From: Bacillus_BU sp051233475 | Lineage (GTDB): Bacteria > Bacillota > Bacilli > Bacillales > Cytobacillaceae | Assembly (NCBI RefSeq): GCF_051233475.1 | Contig: NZ_JBKFGH010000024.1 | Span: forward strand, 1 to 64,000 | Direction: 5' to 3' | DNA length: 64,000 bases | Shown: piece by piece, positions 62,855 to 64,000 of the stretch | Numbering within the stretch: the first letter of the stretch is position 1 | Layout of the letters: every line of letters starts with the position of its first letter | Notes under the pieces: generated by a model | Told to the model about the DNA's origin: nothing | The model's database searches: none | Seen by the model: only the letters and a program-made list of their open reading frames with translations | Position numbers and translations under genes: made by a program

Positions 62855-63965
62855 CCTCATCTACTCCCAAAATCTTTTTAGCCATAAACTGCGGGTCTGC
62901 AACGATAATGTCTTCTGGAACACCTTGTCCCATACTTATGAATGATAAGGGGTAAGGGTAGTGATAAAGTAAATTTAGCGCGGCACCATAACAGGTGCTT
63001 TCATCCCATTTTGTTAAGATCATTTTGTCAATCTTAACCGACTTCATTCGGTCGACGATTTGCTGCATATCCTTCCACCTCGATGTCATACTGAGAACAA
63101 GGTGATTTTCTTGCTTTAATGAGTGGGATAAGAAATCATTAATTTCTTCAATATACTGTTCCTCAAGATAATTCCGGCCTGCACTATCCATAAAAATCAT
63201 CTGACAATTCTTTAGATGATCAAAGGCGACTTTAAAATCCCTCGGGCTCTCCACTACGCCAATTGGAATGTTTAATATATTGGCATATGTTTTCAGCTGT
63301 TCAACAGCTGCAATCCGAAAGGTATCTGCTGTTAAAAACCCAACTTTCTTTCTTTGATATAACACTTGTCTTGATGCCAGCTTGGCGATCGTCGTCGTTT
63401 TGCCAACCCCGGTCGGACCAAGCAGAGTAATAATATTTACACTCGGATCTAAACCCTCTCGGGAAATCCCATCTTCAAACAGCTGAATGAGAACTGAAAA
63501 GACTGCTTCCTGAATCTCAAGTTCTGTTTGTTGTTCCAAATGAGGGTTTTGGGCTTTCACCTTTTTAACAATAAATTGAATGACCGCTTTATCTACTTCT
63601 TGGTCCTCTAAGCGATCAATCCATTTTTGTAATTTGCCGGCACTTGAATCCGTAAATGAATCATTTTCTTTTGAAAAATTTTTAAGCATTTCTTCCATAT
63701 GGGAAAGTCTTTTAAGGACCTCTGTTTCCGTCCGCATTGGCGTTGGAACGGTCGCCTCTTCCTGTTTTTCTTTCTTCTGCTCATGTGTCGGATTGGCCAC
63801 CTCGGAAGCGGCAATCACTTCCAGTTGTTTTTTCTTAAAAAGCCCTAAAAAACCGCCTGTTTTCTTTTCATTCGTGTTTAAAATAACCGCATTTTCCCCT
63901 AATTCCAAGCGAATCTGCTGAATAGCTTGTGGTAATGAATCTACGATGTATCGTTTAATTTTCAT
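62805..63965 (-). CDS. flhF: Flagellar biosynthesis SRP-type GTPase FlhF
   Basis: A 386-residue SRP-type GTPase. The basic N-terminal domain (MKIKRYIVDSLPQAIQQI) is followed by a variable linker, the N domain (about 110-170) and the G domain: GPTGVGKTTTIAKLA (183-197), LTADTFRIAAVEQLKTYA, FMDSAGRN (Ser in place of the usual Thr) and LTKWDES. It places the flagellum at the membrane. It overlaps flhG by 50 bp and the preceding gene by one base (TAATG). Confidence 0.95.
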   Translation of the reverse strand: MKIKRYIVDSLPQAIQQIRLELGENAVILNTNEKKTGGFLGLFKKKQLEVIAASEVANPTHEQKKEKQEEATVPTPMRTETEVLKRLSHMEEMLKNFSKENDSFTDSSAGKLQKWIDRLEDQEVDKAVIQFIVKKVKAQNPHLEQQTELEIQEAVFSVLIQLFEDGISREGLDPSVNIITLLGPTGVGKTTTIAKLASRQVLYQRKKVGFLTADTFRIAAVEQLKTYANILNIPIGVVESPRDFKVAFDHLKNCQMIFMDSAGRNYLEEQYIEEINDFLSHSLKQENHLVLSMTSRWKDMQQIVDRMKSVKIDKMILTKWDESTCYGAALNLLYHYPYPLSFISMGQGVPEDIIVADPQFMAKKILGVDEDEAGSSTEAARIVSAI

Positions 63966-64000
63966 TAACTAACCACTCCAAGATTTTGAAAATTTACGAC
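63965..64000 (-). CDS. flhA: Probable 3' end of flhA (partial)
   Basis: The minus strand from the window edge reads VVNFQNLGVVS and stops, with the TAA overlapping the flhF ATG by one base. Position, coupling and a Bacillus-like C-terminus suggest FlhA, which precedes flhF in bacilli. Only 11 residues are visible. Confidence 0.45.
   Translation of the reverse strand, partial: VVNFQNLGVVS

Overview
The window is AT-rich Bacillaceae-type chromosome. Evidence: AGGAGG-like ribosome binding sites with GTG and TTG starts, a lysine riboswitch, LacI-family operators, the xpaC-telA pair, sdhCAB, a glnK-glnL two-component system and a late flagellar operon of Bacillus type. A Neobacillus- or Bacillus-like soil Firmicute is the best guess; there is no rRNA to prove it. 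No prophage, transposase, tRNA or rRNA gene was seen.

Layout. 1-6.9 kb: an unrecognised membrane protein, a cold-shock protein, a DUF975 membrane protein, a class D sortase with its LPNTA-anchored acidic substrate, and xpaC-telA. 6.9-8.7 kb: a lysine permease behind a lysine riboswitch. 8.8-15.6 kb: a ribose operon, rbsR-rbsD-rbsA-rbsC-rbsB-rbsK, ending in deoC. 15.9-19.3 kb: a TM2/M48 protease pair, a YkvA-like protein, a small orphan gene and a metallo-beta-lactamase-fold hydrolase. 19.6-28.8 kb: a 2-keto-3-deoxygluconate (KDG)/uronate locus (kdgR, an iron alcohol dehydrogenase, kdgK-kdgT, kduI-kdgA-kduD-yhcH, a D-2-hydroxyacid dehydrogenase). 28.9-33.1 kb: a membrane-anchored HtrA-like protease facing an operon of an AAA+ ATPase, a TPR membrane protein and a small membrane protein. 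33.2-40.7 kb: an LtaS-like enzyme, a Septu-like PtuA/PtuB pair, a large iron-sulfur flavoenzyme and a toast-rack lipoprotein. 41-48.1 kb: a YyaE-like molybdoenzyme, a secreted orphan, a Nudix hydrolase, two paralogous lipoprotein cytochromes c-551 around a DUF2892 protein and a gamma-glutamyltransferase, and an OsmC protein. 48.4-57.6 kb: sdhCAB, dcuB-aspA and glnK-glnL. 57.7-64 kb: a BASS transporter, an orphan membrane protein, a PilZ protein, and flhF-flhG-sigD with the last codons of a probable flhA.

How the genes work together. The KDG locus takes uronate-derived sugar acids through KduI and KduD to KDG, then through KdgK and KdgA to pyruvate and glyceraldehyde-3-phosphate. AspA makes fumarate from aspartate, DcuB exchanges C4-dicarboxylates and Sdh joins them to respiration; an Fnr-type palindrome lies upstream of dcuB-aspA. 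Sortase and its substrate, the LtaS-like enzyme, the HtrA-like protease and the AAA/TPR operon are envelope functions.

The most unusual feature is the intergenic DNA. It holds three different tandem arrays with a 51-53 bp period and internal dyads, one 21-bp array, six copies of a palindrome centred on GGGGGACTGTCCCCC, and three copies of a roughly 130-bp element with terminal inverted repeats. The best candidate for an undescribed protein system is the AAA+/TPR/membrane operon at 30.5-33.1 kb.
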